Source of the DNA: Achaetomium macrosporum
Lineage: Eukaryota > Ascomycota > Sordariomycetes > Sordariales > Chaetomiaceae
Assembly (NCBI GenBank): GCA_033296875.1
Contig: MU860048.1
Coordinates: forward strand, 78,405-142,404
Reading direction: 5' to 3'
DNA: 64,000 nt
A model generated the notes under the pieces. It did no database searches and was not told the DNA's origin. It was given only the letters and a program-made list of their open reading frames with translations. Positions 44,819 to 56,322 of this stretch are shown in pieces (position 1 is the stretch's first letter; every line of letters starts with the position of its first letter). A program made the position numbers and the translations under genes.

Positions 44819-47522
44819 ATGGCAGGCGCCCTGAGTCCAGATCCTGGCTCCCCGCAAGATGCCATGGGGGCTGTCGATACTACCGGGAGCCAGCCCGGCG
44901 ATCTCCGGTGCTGCTGTGGAAGGGAGGACTGCGTCTTTCTGAGACATAACTGCTCCGTGCTGTCGAGCGTCGAGCGGGATGTCCACACAGCGGCGAGAAT
45001 GGGGCAGGTCAGTTCATCCCGCCGCATTCCTTAGTGACACGTTCTTTGATCGGGTTCCGCGTCATTCTTTGTCTACTTGTCTCTCCTTGACAAACCCCTT
45101 GTCGCCTTCGGTAAAATGCAGCCTCATGCAGTGTCCATGCCCTTAGCTTTGGGCCATGGCGTACGAAATGGCTCAAGCCGAAATGCTCTGGCGATCGCGC
45201 CGGGCAAAGCCCGAGGATGGCATCCCCTCGCTGACATTCACGCTGCAGACACTGCTTGCCCGCCATGAAGCCTACATGGCATCCGCCGAGCGCGATCGAC
45301 TCGAGCTCACTGCCCGCATCGAGCAGCTAGAACAGGAGAATGCCGAACTCGAAGCCAAGAACAAGTCAATCACAGACGAGAACCAGGGGTTACGTGACGA
45401 ACTAGAACAGCTCAATGACACTGTAAAAGAAGCGGAGACCAGGATCGAGCTCCTCGAGGTTACACTGCGCGACTCGCAGAGAGAAGTGCGGAGGTTGGAG
45501 ATTGCGGCCGACCGGGCACTCAGCCTTGAGCGGCAGATCGCAGTTCTAGAGGAGGAGCAGGTGGTGCTACGGACCACAATCGCCCGCACAGAAGAGGAGG
45601 CTCGAACAACCATGTACCGGTGGAGGCAGGCTGAAAAGGGTCTAAGTGACCTGCAGGAGCAGCTTGAGCGCATGGAGAAGGAAGCGAGGGAGGAGCGGGA
45701 GCGCCACATCGAGGTCGTCAGCCGCATGGAGCGCCAGCGCGCCATGGAGAAGGAGCTCAACACGGCCGCTGGTAGGCTTAAGGGGGCCGCTGCCGTCAAG
45801 TCGATGACCGACAGCAGGAGCAGCGGCAACGTGGTGTCGCATTTCGTTCGCGACCTTTTGCAGGACAACGCGAACCTCCAGTTGGGCATTGCTGAGCTGC
45901 GCGAGATGCTTCTCAACTCTAACGATGAGATTCAGATGCTGCGGGAGCAGCTAATGTACCACCAGCCAGCCGCCGGCCGCGAGCCTAGCTCCCCAACTAC
46001 GCTGCAGGCTGAGCTGGAAAAGAAGGAGCCGCCAACGCCGCCGCAACCGCCACAGGTATTGCAAGAACTTCACATCCATCATCATTACCATGTTGCACAT
46101 AAACCAGAGGTCAGGAAGCCTAAGAGGCGGAGACAAGGACTCAATCCAGGCATCTTCGCTTCGCCCCGAATATCCGCGCCAGGCTCTCCGATAGCCTCCC
46201 CTGCTCGCTGGCAGCGTGATGCGCTTGCCGGGCCTTTATCGTCGCCACTTGCGAATGACGGTGCCATAGCCTCCACCGCACGCTGGTCTCTCCACTCGGA
46301 AAGTCAGGCAGAATTCGCGCCGTCATCAGCCCCCAGCTCTCCTCGATCAGCAAACAGGGATTCGGTGTTCGACGGAGTTCCTGGCATGCCATCTCCTGCT
46401 TCACCCACGACTAGCGTGGACCCAACATCACCGCACTGGAAGACCTCGCACAGGCAGCGAGCGTCTGAATTCTCGCTCAAGAGCATTTCTGAGACCGCCA
46501 TGTTCCCAAAAGACACACGACCGAAGACACCCAGATATTCCCAGCGACCACATCCCTTAGCACGCTTCCTTATGAACGACCGTCCTACCGCTACCATTAC
46601 CACATCATACACAACCGACGATGTACCGAGCATTACTTCGCCTTGTCTAGCTGACTACACCGACTATGACAGCACTACCACGGACCACGGGGCTGCAGAT
46701 ACAATATCCCCGACGTCAACGCATTTCGACCCAACTGTAGAACAACGCCCACGCACTCTCCGACGCGTCGTCTCACACGAGTCTATTATGTCCCTCTCCA
46801 ACGGACTGGACATCCACACCCTCAAGGCCCGGCCCGGCCAGCTGGCGCTCAAACCACTGGGTCTCACTGCTGCAGGCACGAACCTCAGCGATGTAACGGC
46901 AAGACCCACTCTCTCAAGCGGAAGCCGGGAAGGCAAGCGCGGAAGCGTCATTCTCAGGGATAGCATCGCACAGTCACTGCCGATGTCAAGAGCGAGGCAG
47001 GATGGGCCCCGGACTGTGTCGGCTCCTATGCGGGGGAGGGGTAGGGAGAGTGAAGGAGGGCGCAGCTCGACAAGGGCGCCGTCGGCGCTCGGGAAGTTAG
47101 TTTCGTGGCGGCCTTGGGGAGGGGGCGGCAACAATGAGACAGCCAAAACCCCCACCTCACCCGAGACAAGCCCGTCGTCGACGCCTGTGCTTGCTCCGTC
47201 CGCGTCGGCAACACCGTCGAAGGCGATCCCGGAACTTTCACTCCCTGCTGGTGTGGGTGGCAGCTCAGCGGCGAGCACCAGCACGGGAAGGCCACCGCAT
47301 GAAAGCCTTCTATCAACAACCGTATCTACGAGTGTACCTAAAACAGCAACTGCAAGTATGAATGCGGTGTTCCGCGCACCGGGAATTAACCAGCCTGGAC
47401 CAATACCAGGATTTCAGGAGTACTTCGCGGCGCATCAGAGGAGGGTACCGCCGAGCAAGGTGTCAGTTGAGGACGTCGCCCAAGTGCAGGAGGCGTTGAG
47501 GGAGGTACTGGAGGAGAGCTGA
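44819..47522 (+). CDS. conserved coiled-coil protein, unknown function
   Basis: Exon 1 carries a conserved-looking cysteine motif, DLRCCCGREDCVFLRHNCSV, then SVERDVHTAARMGQ. A 241-nt intron (45008-45248) joins it to TLLARHEAYMASAERDRLEL. The product is about 820 residues. Residues 65-280 form a long coiled coil (IEQLEQENAELEAKNKSITD and onward), then HFVRDLLQDNANLQLGIAEL, a histidine-rich patch (LHIHHHYHVAHK) and a long Ser/Pro-rich disordered tail ending in the conserved-looking FQEYFAAHQRRVPPSKVSVE. The ATG at 44819 is the first in frame, but the open frame extends upstream without a start, so an earlier exon is possible. The architecture suggests a cytoskeletal or spindle-pole scaffold; that is inference. 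Confidence 0.75.
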
Positions 47523-48166
47523 TCTCAACGGTCCTGCCTGGGTTGGGCGAGAAGATGGACCTGGCCTTTGCATGGGCGGTGTTTCGGTCGGTTGCATCGC
47601 GGCTTCTCATATTTCGCCGCATTTTTGGCCCATTTTTGCATACTTACCCTCGGAACGGACGAGCTGGGCTCCGGGAGGGCTCTTCCTGTCTCCAGATACC
47701 CGGCCATAAGCATCATTCTGGTTTTATTGGTTTGGTCTCATTGCTCGGACGCAAGGCGGGATGGATGCAGGGACCTGCCCTGGAAGGGGACATAAACCTA
47801 AGTCAAGTAACTAATGGTAACAGTAGTAATGAATTTAATAGCCATCATCAACAATGCTCGTTACAGTTCAGGGTTAAGCAAGGCCGTTGAAGGTGCCACC
47901 ATCAGTTGCAATCAGACTGGGCTCAGGTCGACAATTATAGAGTACCGTCGCATTGATAAATGTCAAGCACCCCTTGTGCCACGGTTTATTGCAACGCGAA
48001 CCTTTCTGCACAACTAAGTAACTACCTACTCTCCGTGAACCCCTAAATGTGTTACACACCCCGCGACATCTCAACTGTCACACACTAGATAATACAGCAC
48101 ACATACCCCAGCCGGCTCATTCCGAGCCCGCTTTCCCTAAGCTACCACTCTCAATCCCCATTTTGC
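47523..48166. other. intergenic region between convergent genes
   Basis: 3' flanks only; nothing recognised. Confidence 0.5.
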
Positions 48167-48924
48167 TCACTGCCCGGGCATCTTGTAAGACCCACCCATG
48201 TCCAGCAGGTAGGCCAGGGAGTTGAACTCGACATCGATGCGCTTGATCTGCCAGAACCCGTTCTCCTTGGTCGCCTCCGCGATGGAAATGCCCCGCACCT
48301 GCTTCTGTGCTACGCCGAAGGTGGCCTGCCAGATCACGGCCATCTCGGTGCAGGAGTAGGGCGATTTGTGGGTGATCACCAGCGGGAGGTTATCCGGCTG
48401 TTGTCATGTAAGTTTTAGCCACCTAGGTACTTTCGGATTTGGAATAGAGAACGGGGTGGGAAAGGGGGTTGAGAGCGGAAGAGGCGGGACGAGAGGGGAG
48501 GAGGAGAGTGGAGGGAACAACATACCTGAGTATGCTGGTGGTCGATAAACGCCTGCTTCGAAGAGAAGGTCGGGCTGCCCAGCGGAATGCCCGCCAGGAT
48601 GTTGATGCTGTCCGACGTATCGATGAAGTCGTCGGTCAGGTACTTGGCGTCGTCGTCGTTCCAGTGTGAGATCATGCGTACGTAGGCATCCACCAGGATG
48701 TCGACGTCGTTTTGGTGCAGGCAGGGTGTCCACTTGGCTTTGTTTTTGCTGTTGCCGGACTTGGTGTCGCCTCTGCCGCTGAGGGCTCCGAATATGCCAT
48801 GGGAGTCGGAACCCGCTGCCACCGCCGGGGCGTCGTGCTGGCGGCGGTTGATTGCCTCACTGGTGGGTGTAGCAAGGCCGAGGCCTGCCAGGGAGAGGAG
48901 GGCGAGAGAACTGATGAAGCGCAT
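48167..48924 (-). CDS. secreted NTF2-like domain protein
   Basis: Two exons, 48924-48526 and 48397-48167, intron 128 nt; 209 residues. The start at 48924 gives MRFISSLALLSLAGLGLATP, a clear signal peptide; the in-frame extension upstream is not hydrophobic. The mature part resembles the NTF2/SnoaL-like cone: a helix CLHQNDVDILVDAYVRMISH, NDDDAKYLTDDFIDTSDSIN, FSSKQAFIDHQHTQ, then strands ITHKSPYSCTEMAVIWQATF and GFWQIKRIDVEFNSLAYL after splicing. Such secreted NTF2-like proteins are common in Sordariomycetes; the ligand or partner is unknown. A TATA-like element lies about 110 bp upstream. Confidence 0.85.
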
Positions 48925-50612
48925 TTTGTTTTGCGTTTCTGTATGCTCGACTTGACGGGTGACTGATTCCTGGGGATGTGTGTGTGCGCGATGGTGCATT
49001 TGGATGGCTCTTTCCTTCCGAACTCGTCGGCCCTTATATCATGATATCAACCTCACGGAGTTCGTGCCAAACAAGCAGGAGCGACCTTTGTTGGCCGGAC
49101 CCCGGGACTTCCCCAAGTGTGGCTTCCGGATGGCCTCCGGGCGGCCGCATGACTGGCATGAGAGGCTGACCGAGGTGTCTAATTGCCCATGCAGCATCTC
49201 AATAGATCGGCCATCTGCCAACGAGGATCAGAGCTGGTTGACTTAGCTAGCAGCTGCTGAATCAGGGACCAAGACAGACTGCATTCCTTTTTGGAGTTTG
49301 TTGAGACATTTGTGAACAGCCCACGGTCGCGGTTGCCAACCGTGCTCGGTTCGCGCCTGGGGCTGGCTGTGCGGGACGTTGTATTGGTCGCGGTGGCCCT
49401 TTAGCACCGGTAAGTGCAGCTTGAACCTGCGCCACGGTCCCGAGTCGAAAGGAAATGGCTGAAGGCTCCCGGGACCGTCGTTGGGTGGATGTGTTCTTAA
49501 GTGCCTCTGTCCAATATCGCCATCCATTGTCAAGCCGCAGTTGCTTCCACTCGCTGATTCCGTGGTCTGGAAGTGGCTGACCTGCAAGAATGTTTGCCGA
49601 GCAAATCACGGCTTCTTACTCGCGGGGAGAGCATCCTGATTCCTGCGAGGGACTGGTGCCAATGCTGCACAGCAGCTCGTATCCGTTCGGAAGTTCGGCG
49701 CTCGGCAACCAGCCCTTCCAGGCTGGGAAGTGGATGCGTTATTGTGCAGGCATTGAGTTGAGGCTATCGTTGTCCAAGGGGCACGCGGTCTCTGGCTTCC
49801 TTGTAAATTGAGTTTGCGCAGGAGGATGTAGACCGCAGTCCGTTCTCAAGCCAAGTCAGTTGAACCTGGATATCAAATCGCTTGCCTCTAGGTGAGGGGA
49901 GCGTCGAGTGCCAATCCATATTGCAGGAGAAGGGCCGCCAATTCCGGCACCCCAGCAAAGGCCCAGCAAGCGACGATATAATTACAACTCCGTTGATCTT
50001 TGGCAATAACCAGCTTTCTTGGAGCTCGCATGTTCACTTAGGTACACTTGTACGCAAACGGCCCGAACGCCACCCGAAACCTGTATCACTCCACGCACGG
50101 TCTTCAGAAAGATCTCGTTCGTCCGGGTATGCTAGTGCATCAGGATCGACGTCGAAATCACCGGAGGGCCCTATTTTACGCTTTTGTAGCCTTCAAGGTC
50201 GTCATCGCTGTAGCGTTACCGAACTGGTCATCACCGTAGGCGAAGTGCGAGGAGTCGAAGCTCAGTTGTACGCGGGTTCAACACACTATCAGCCCGATTA
50301 GAGGTACCTTAGTATGCAAGTCCGGGTAGCGACGAACCGGTAGGTCCCATGGTATGGAAATTCGCGGCTATAGGTTGATGCCGGGCTGGATTGTCTAGAC
50401 ACTGTCATGGCCTTCCCCCTTTAGGCATCAGCAGGAGGGGGAGGAGAGAGGTCGGGCACCAGCTGCATGTCGTACGGGTATGTTATCTCAACTAGGAATT
50501 TTACCCGAGGTGTTATCGGTCCCTCCCAGGGCATGTCAGTGAAAGCCCAAAGCACCGCTTGAGAGCAGCTTCAGAAAAGCTCGTGCATGCAAGAACGCAC
50601 GCTCTATTCACC
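48925..50612. other. intergenic region (divergent promoters)
   Basis: About 1.7 kb between the divergent NTF2-like and HET genes. An ATATAAGG sequence on the minus strand near 49033-49038 may be the TATA box of the NTF2-like gene. No exon recognised. Confidence 0.45.
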
Positions 50613-52791
50613 ATGCTTTGCGAAACTTGTCAGAGCCGAATCAGCGCCGCCGTGGGTGGGGGGAAAAACGGGATCGAGGCTGGAGGATTGTACTACTGCA
50701 CGCTTTATGACACCAAAGACGAGCTGGAGAGAGGAGATGCCGTGGGATGCTATGTCTGTCGGACAGTATGGTCGGACTTCTCAGGCCCGCACGGGAGGCA
50801 ACGGCTTCACGAGAGCCTACCAATCCGATTCAGCATCCACAAATTACACTCTGCCATTGAGGCCGATGATGACGATCCTACGAATGGAACACCTTTCCGT
50901 ATTACTCTTAGCCCCACAGAACACCCCATCACACAGCACGCGAATCGGTGGATCGGACCAAGTCTCACTCTTGTTCCCATCCCAGAAGATGTGTCAGGCG
51001 TCTCATCCCTCGGGCTGAACACCACAGCCGAAGATCCCCGGACCTCAACAGCTGAATCGGCTGAGCTGTGGGCCCAATGGTTCCGGACCTGCGCTGAATC
51101 CCACGCCCAGTGTCGCAACTTAGCGATGAGACTGCCGCGATTCACTCCCGACCGACTCATCGAGATCGTTGGCATCCCGGATGAGAAGGATCTCCGCTGG
51201 CGCCTTGTTCTGCGCGAAGAGATCGGTGACGTTGCTTACCTTACTCTGAGCCACTGCTGGGGATCCTCTCTGCCTCTACGTTTGACAAGGGAGAACTACT
51301 CGAACTTCTTACAGCCATCCTCCTGTTCGCAGCTCCCCAAGGCCTACCAGGATTCCCTTGGCATAACCTTGTCGCTGGGCTTTCGGTACATCTGGATCGA
51401 CTCCTTATGCATTATCCAGGATGACAAAGATGATTGGCGAACCCAATCTTCAATGATGTGGAACATCTACAAAAGCTCGGAATGCAACATCGCGGCGACA
51501 TGGGCCTCGGACGACAACGGTGGCTGCTTCGCGGAGAGGGAGCCATGGATTGCAAAGCCTACAATCCTTGCCTTGGACTCTGCCAGCCGGCACCCGACTA
51601 TGTACCAAGTCGAACATGCAGCACGCTACAACAAGGACGTCGAGTGGGCTCCTCTCAACACACGCTGCTGGGTTGTCCAAGAACGATATCTTCCCAGGAA
51701 GCAGCTCAGCTTTGCGCACTCCCAGGTATACTGGGAATGCCCAGAGTTTGTAGCCTCGGAGCATTTGCCCACGGGCATTCCAAAGCGGCTCCTGGGCTTA
51801 GTGGAAACCGTTTGGCCTGACAGTAGGAAACCAAGCCTCGGCTCTAGCGCCGAGATGGACTTGCGCCACAAATGGACCCGATTGGCAGAGTATTATCCAA
51901 AATGCCGTCTGACCTATCCATCCGACAAGTTGATTGCTCTCTCCGGCTTAGCCACCGAAGTAAGAAATGCCACGAACGACGTGTACCTTGCCGGGGTCTG
52001 GCAAGATGATCTTCGACGGCAATTATGCTGGATTCCGCAGTACATCCATATTCGCTCTACGCCATCAGTGTACCTGGCTCCCACATGGTCTTGGGTGAGC
52101 TGGGACGGGCCAGTGCGCATGGACAAACGCTCTTATAGGGACGGCCAGTCAAACCATGATGTCGACTGCCTGGAAGTCTTGGATGTCTCGGCCCATTCAG
52201 AAGATCCAACCGGGTTGCACAGCTTTACGAAACTGGACTTGACCGTGCAAGGGATTGCCCTGTGGGCTCGAGTTCTTCCTGCGGGCTCGAGTTCTTCCTG
52301 CGGGCTCCGTTGCTGGAGAACCTGGGACTAGGGCTAGTGTAGCCTTCTCAACACATGCTGTGGATGTGGAGATCAACATACCTGGAGTCGAAGTTCTCTG
52401 GGACGACGACAATATCTTATGGATACGATTCAATGAAGAGCGGAGGCAAAAGCTCCAAGAAGAACGGAATTCAAACTACCTTTTCCTGTGGGTGTCATAC
52501 GATGAATCGGGCGACGCGAAGGGCCTAGTGCTGAGAGAGGAACGTGCCAAAAGCCCGAGTGATACGCCTGTTTATACAAGGATGGGCATCTTTGGGTACC
52601 ATGACATCGGAATATACGACAGAATGGCTCATTCCTTCTTTCGCCTACTGCTTAAAAGGCTTGGATATGAGAACAGTGGGCAGAACGGCTCTTTCGAGGA
52701 TCAGCGGGCACTCCTTGGGCTTCTCAGAAGAAAGCTCAACTTTGAGGATCCCAGGATAGCCGATTTGGTTCAGGTGGTCACTATTATTTAG
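50613..52791 (+). CDS. HET-domain protein, frameshifted by a 19-bp tandem duplication
   Basis: Start MLCETCQSRISAAVGGGKNG. HET motifs: YLTLSHCWGS (about 209-218), YIWIDSLCIIQDD (259-271) and RCWVVQERYLPRKQLSFAHS (third block). The upstream Cys pairs (CETC, CYVC) are common in HET proteins. HET domains trigger incompatibility cell death when partner alleles differ. At 52264-52301 a 19-nt unit is present twice in direct tandem. As 19 is not a multiple of 3, the frame shifts and stops at 52331 (572 residues). The other frame continues protein-like from the second copy to 52791 (SVAGEPGTRASVAFSTHAVD ... ADLVQVVTII). Without one copy the gene would be 719 residues with a single frame. The HET domain itself is intact, so the truncated protein may still signal. 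Confidence 0.85.
52264..52301 (+). repeat. perfect 19-bp tandem duplication in the HET gene
   Basis: GGGCTCGAGTTCTTCCTGC occurs at 52264-52282 and again at 52283-52301, followed by a partial third start (GGGCTC). The duplication alone explains the frame change of the HET gene. Confidence 0.95.
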
Positions 52792-53249
52792 AGTACCTTA
52801 AGTACCTGAGTCTCACTTCAACGCATACGTACCCGTACATATTCATTCGCGCCAATTGCCACACTACCTCCGTTTTTCATCGCAAGTGAAATTCCACGAA
52901 TGAGCCATGCCAGAGAAAGATATCGCCAGGTTGACTTGCTTGACATTGAAGCTACCCTCTCGACCTCCTGTTTCTATCACTTGTAAACGAACACCCAGTT
53001 TCCTGAGGGCAAAAATTAGTAAGCCTCCGACTGCAGGGTTACTCGTGACGAAGCCGAGGTTGGGGGCCCCTTCCTCCTCTGTTCTCACTAATTAGCATAT
53101 CATTTTCCCGCGGACAAAGTTCGAACACAGACATATCGGCTTTCCCATGGAAAACTTGACATAGAATATGCACGCTGAGAGTGTTCACCCTCAGTCCGAC
53201 TAATATTGCCCTATCTCACAACATACCACGACCTCCCCGCTGCCTCCCC
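52792..53249. other. intergenic region between convergent genes
   Basis: 3' flanks of the HET gene and LRA1; nothing recognised. Confidence 0.5.
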
Positions 53250-54068
53250 CTACTGCAAATTCACAAACAACCCCCCATCCACCAACAACTGCGCCCCCGT
53301 CACATACCCACTCAACTCCTCACACGCCAAAAACACCGCCGGCCCCGCCAAATCCCCCGGCACGCCCGTCCTGCCCAGCGGTATCCTCCCCTCCATATAC
53401 CCCCTCTTCCCATCATCCCTCAAATCCTCCTCATTCAACTGCGTGCGAATCGTCCCCGGCAGCAGCGCATTACACCGGATCTTATACCGCCCCAGCGCAC
53501 AGGCCGCGCTCTGCATCAGGCTGAGCACGCCCGCCTTGGTGGGCGTGTAATGCGCCTGCTGCGCGCCGCCGACGAGGGCGGAGATGGAAGAGATGGCGAT
53601 GATGGACCCGCCCGGCGGGGAATTCACGCGCGCCATGTGCCGCGCCGCCGCCTGGACCAGGTAGAAGGCGCCGTCGAGGTTGGTGCGCACCGTGTTGGAG
53701 AACAAGTCCGGCGAGAGGTCCAGGAAGGGGGCGAAGGTGCAGATGCCGGCGTTGGCGACGCAGATGTCGAGGCGCGTCGTTTGGAACTCGGAGAGGGCGA
53801 AGGCGACGAGCGCCGGGCCTGTTGCCGGGTCGCGTACGTCGCCTGGTAAGTGGGCGAGGCGGCCGGTGGAGGCTGGGTTTGCTTCGCGCAGGGCGGCCGC
53901 TTCGGAGAGGAGGGAGGCGAGGTGGGGTTTGTCTTTTTCGAGGTCTAGGTGGTTCACGGCTACGTTGCAGCCCTGTGCGATGAAGGCGAGCGCGATGGCG
54001 CGCCCGATGCCGGTTGTGCCGCCTGTGATGATGGCTGTCTTGCCGAGGAGGAGGTTTGTTGGGGGCAT
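53250..54068 (-). CDS. LRA1: L-rhamnose-1-dehydrogenase (SDR)
   Basis: Single exon, 272 residues. Classical SDR: cofactor motif TGGTTGIG (15-22), CVANAG, the catalytic Ser in SSISALVGG and Tyr-x-x-x-Lys in AHYTPTKAGVL. The stretches YTPTKAGVLSLMQS, CNALLPGTI, LNEEDL, YMEGRIPLGR and the exact C-terminus VDGGLFVNLQ are characteristic of fungal L-rhamnose dehydrogenases. The enzyme oxidises L-rhamnose to L-rhamnono-gamma-lactone, the first step of the non-phosphorylated fungal pathway. LRA3 lies next to it on the same strand, 785 bp upstream, and a Zn2Cys6 regulator follows. An inverted CGG repeat lies about 190 bp upstream of the start codon. Confidence 0.93.
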   Translation of the reverse strand: MPPTNLLLGKTAIITGGTTGIGRAIALAFIAQGCNVAVNHLDLEKDKPHLASLLSEAAALREANPASTGRLAHLPGDVRDPATGPALVAFALSEFQTTRLDICVANAGICTFAPFLDLSPDLFSNTVRTNLDGAFYLVQAAARHMARVNSPPGGSIIAISSISALVGGAQQAHYTPTKAGVLSLMQSAACALGRYKIRCNALLPGTIRTQLNEEDLRDDGKRGYMEGRIPLGRTGVPGDLAGPAVFLACEELSGYVTGAQLLVDGGLFVNLQ

Positions 54069-54852
54069 GGTTATGTGACGGTCTTACTGTGCTACGATAT
54101 GGAGTGCAGATTTGGCTAGAGGGTATAGGTGCACGTTGATGTGTCACACAAGGTATGATCGTAAGAGTGTGAGGGTTAGTCCAGGATGGTCCGGGTGGTG
54201 TTGATGTTGAAGCTCACCCCTGAAATCATGAGGGGCTGGGCCGCGGGGTAAACGCCATGCGGATCCCGCATTCGGCAGCCGCCGGGATGCGTATTTGATG
54301 GGGGCCATATCTCGGATAATTTCTAGTTACGCATCGTCTGCTTGTCGTTTATCTCGCCTGCAAACCGCTTACCGCGCAAGCTGCCTCTCGGTTCAAGCTC
54401 GCTGGGAAGTCAATGTCGATGTCGAACAAGGGGTGGTCCGATGTGGGACGAACCCTGGTTCCCCCGCAGACCCACCGATATCCCTACTCGGACCCGCACC
54501 TCGGGTTAAATTACAGCGAGGCCAGCGAGACCAGGTCCGTTGGCAACCGACAGTTTGCATGAGCATCTTGTAAGAGGTGGCGTGCTACGAAGGCGTTGCA
54601 GAGAGGTTCGCCGCATAAGCTCTCGGAATTCATATGTAGGTTCTCAGATTTGCCAGCCAGAAAAGCATCAACTGACCAAACCGTGCAGGTTGATGAGAGA
54701 TGACGTCAGCGGTCCCGGGAGGTCAAGAAGCATTCTGATGAGAGGCCAGAGACGATGTGTTAAATTCCGTCAACATGCAAGACTCCGTCGCTATTCTGTG
54801 ATGCTGATAACGCCTTATCCAATACGGCCGGTTGGGTCCGACCTTCAATGTC
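54069..54852. other. LRA1 promoter region
   Basis: 785 bp between LRA3 and LRA1, which face the same way; contains the TGCGG-N3-CCGCA element. No exon recognised. Confidence 0.6.
54259..54271. promoter_or_regulatory. TGCGG-N3-CCGCA inverted repeat, candidate Zn2Cys6 site
   Basis: TGCGG-ATC-CCGCA: perfect 5-bp arms with a 3-nt spacer, about 190 bp upstream of the LRA1 ATG. Inverted CGG triplets are the usual binding format of dimeric Zn2Cys6 regulators, and one is encoded 3.5 kb away. Binding is inferred. Confidence 0.45.
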
Positions 54853-56296
54853 CTACGCGGTGCCATTCTGCGCCTGCGCCGTTTCCTCCGCATTGCCATT
54901 CGGCGGGCTGAGAGAATTCGTAGGCAATGTCAACAAGTAGGTGCTGGGAATCAGCTTGGACCTTGCTGCAGGGTTCACTGTGAGACCGAAACCTGGTTTA
55001 TCCAGCTCCGCGGTCGTGAGGAATCCTTTTGTCGGAATGGGCTCGTCGACAAACAGATCACCAAACACCGGCAGCACGCTTTTCCCGTCGGGTGAGTTGG
55101 CCAAGTATTCCTGGAACGGCGTGTTGGGCTGGCTGATGACGAAGTGGTAGCTGTACGGCCCGCTGGCGTGAGGTACCACCGGGATGTCGTAGGCCGCCGC
55201 CATGGCAGCCACCTTCAGCAGCTCGGTCATGCCGCCGAGCCACATGACGTCCGGCTGGATGATGTCGAGGTTGCGGCCCTCGATGAGCTTGCGGAAGCCG
55301 TACCGCGAATACTCGTGCTCGCCGGTCGTGAACTTGATGGTCGGGTGTGCCCGCTTGATCTGCTCGAAGCCGTCTGTGTCGTCGGGGCTGAGACATTCCT
55401 CCCACCAGTTGATGTTGAGGTCCTCGCACGCCTTGGCAATCTCGATCGTGTACGGCACGTTCAGCGACATGTAGCAGTCGACCATGAGCGGGAAGTCTGG
55501 CCCGACCGACTCGCGGTGTTTGCGCAGGAACTCGACGTTCTTCTTGAGGCCGGCGTGGCCCTCCTCGGGGCAATAGGGCAGCGGCACCTTGGCGCCCCAG
55601 AAGCCCATGGCCTTGGCGGCTGGCGGATCGGGGCCGGTGCAGTAGAAGTCGATGCGGTCCTTGGTGTTGCCGCCGATCAGCTTGTACACCGGCTCCCCGC
55701 GGATCTTGCCCAGCAGGTCCCAGAGGGCAAGGTCGATGACGGAGATGACGGCGACCGGCAGGCCCTTGCGGCCGTAGAACATGGATGCGCGGTACATCTG
55801 CTCGAAGAGGTGGTTCGTGTTGCGAGGATCGGCACCGATCAGGAAGCGCTCGAAGTGCTGGTGGACAAGCCAGCATGCCGGAGGCCCTGCGCATGTTAGC
55901 CTTAACGGTGATGGTTAGGAACGGAGCCACTGCTGCTTACCGCCGAAACCGGTTGCGAAGCCGACGGTGCCATCGGTGGCCTCGATCTCAACAAAGAAGG
56001 AGCCGAGAACATTGATGCCCCAGCTTGTGCGTGAGGCTCTGTATTTCTCCCATTTCGAGCACGGTGTTGAAATGGGCGAGTCGATCAGCCTGCTCGGGTC
56101 AGCGACCGGGTCCAACAGCAGCTACAGGAAGCGCCTACCAGTGGCCCCCTTTGACGTTGTGGTAATCGCCGCCTTCGACCTGTCAGCCGCCAGCTACTCT
56201 CGGTCCATGGACATCCTGTCACGCACCTGACCCAACACCGCCAATGACATAGGACCTCACGGCCTTGATGGTCGGGAACTCTCGTGCCGCGGCCAT
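54853..56296 (-). CDS. LRA3: L-rhamnonate dehydratase (enolase superfamily)
   Basis: Four exons: 56296-56227, 56172-56139, 56089-55941 and 55886-54853. Introns are 54, 49 and 54 nt; the first uses an AAG acceptor and exon 2 is only 34 nt. They join to 428 residues that restore IGGVGSGGDYHNVKGGHWLI and FATGFGGPPACWLVHQHFER. The barrel has the enolase-superfamily metal ligands in LMVDCYMSLN, WWEECLSPDD and TTGEHEYSRYGF. The enzyme dehydrates L-rhamnonate to 2-keto-3-deoxy-L-rhamnonate in the cytosol. It lies directly upstream of LRA1 on the same strand. A CGG-AGC-CCG triplet pair lies 18 bp before the ATG. The C-terminal 20 residues are an extension rich in Asn/Gln/Ala. Confidence 0.92.
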
Positions 56297-56313
56297 GTTG
56301 AACTTCTGTACGT

Positions 56314-56322
56314 CGGAGCCCG
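56314..56322. promoter_or_regulatory. CGG-N3-CCG element before LRA3
   Basis: CGGAGCCCG has the same inverted triplets and 3-nt spacing as the LRA1 element but without the extended arms. Such a short match is expected about once per 1-2 kb in GC-rich DNA, so it is weak evidence alone. Confidence 0.2.

Noticed and set aside
45156..45248. ATG at 45156 as the start of the coiled-coil protein
   Set aside because: These 31 codons lie in an intron; joining 45007 to 45249 gives AARMGQTLLARHEAYM and keeps the Cys motif of exon 1.
55144..55899. 251-codon antisense frame over LRA3
   Set aside because: Shadow of the enolase-superfamily coding strand.
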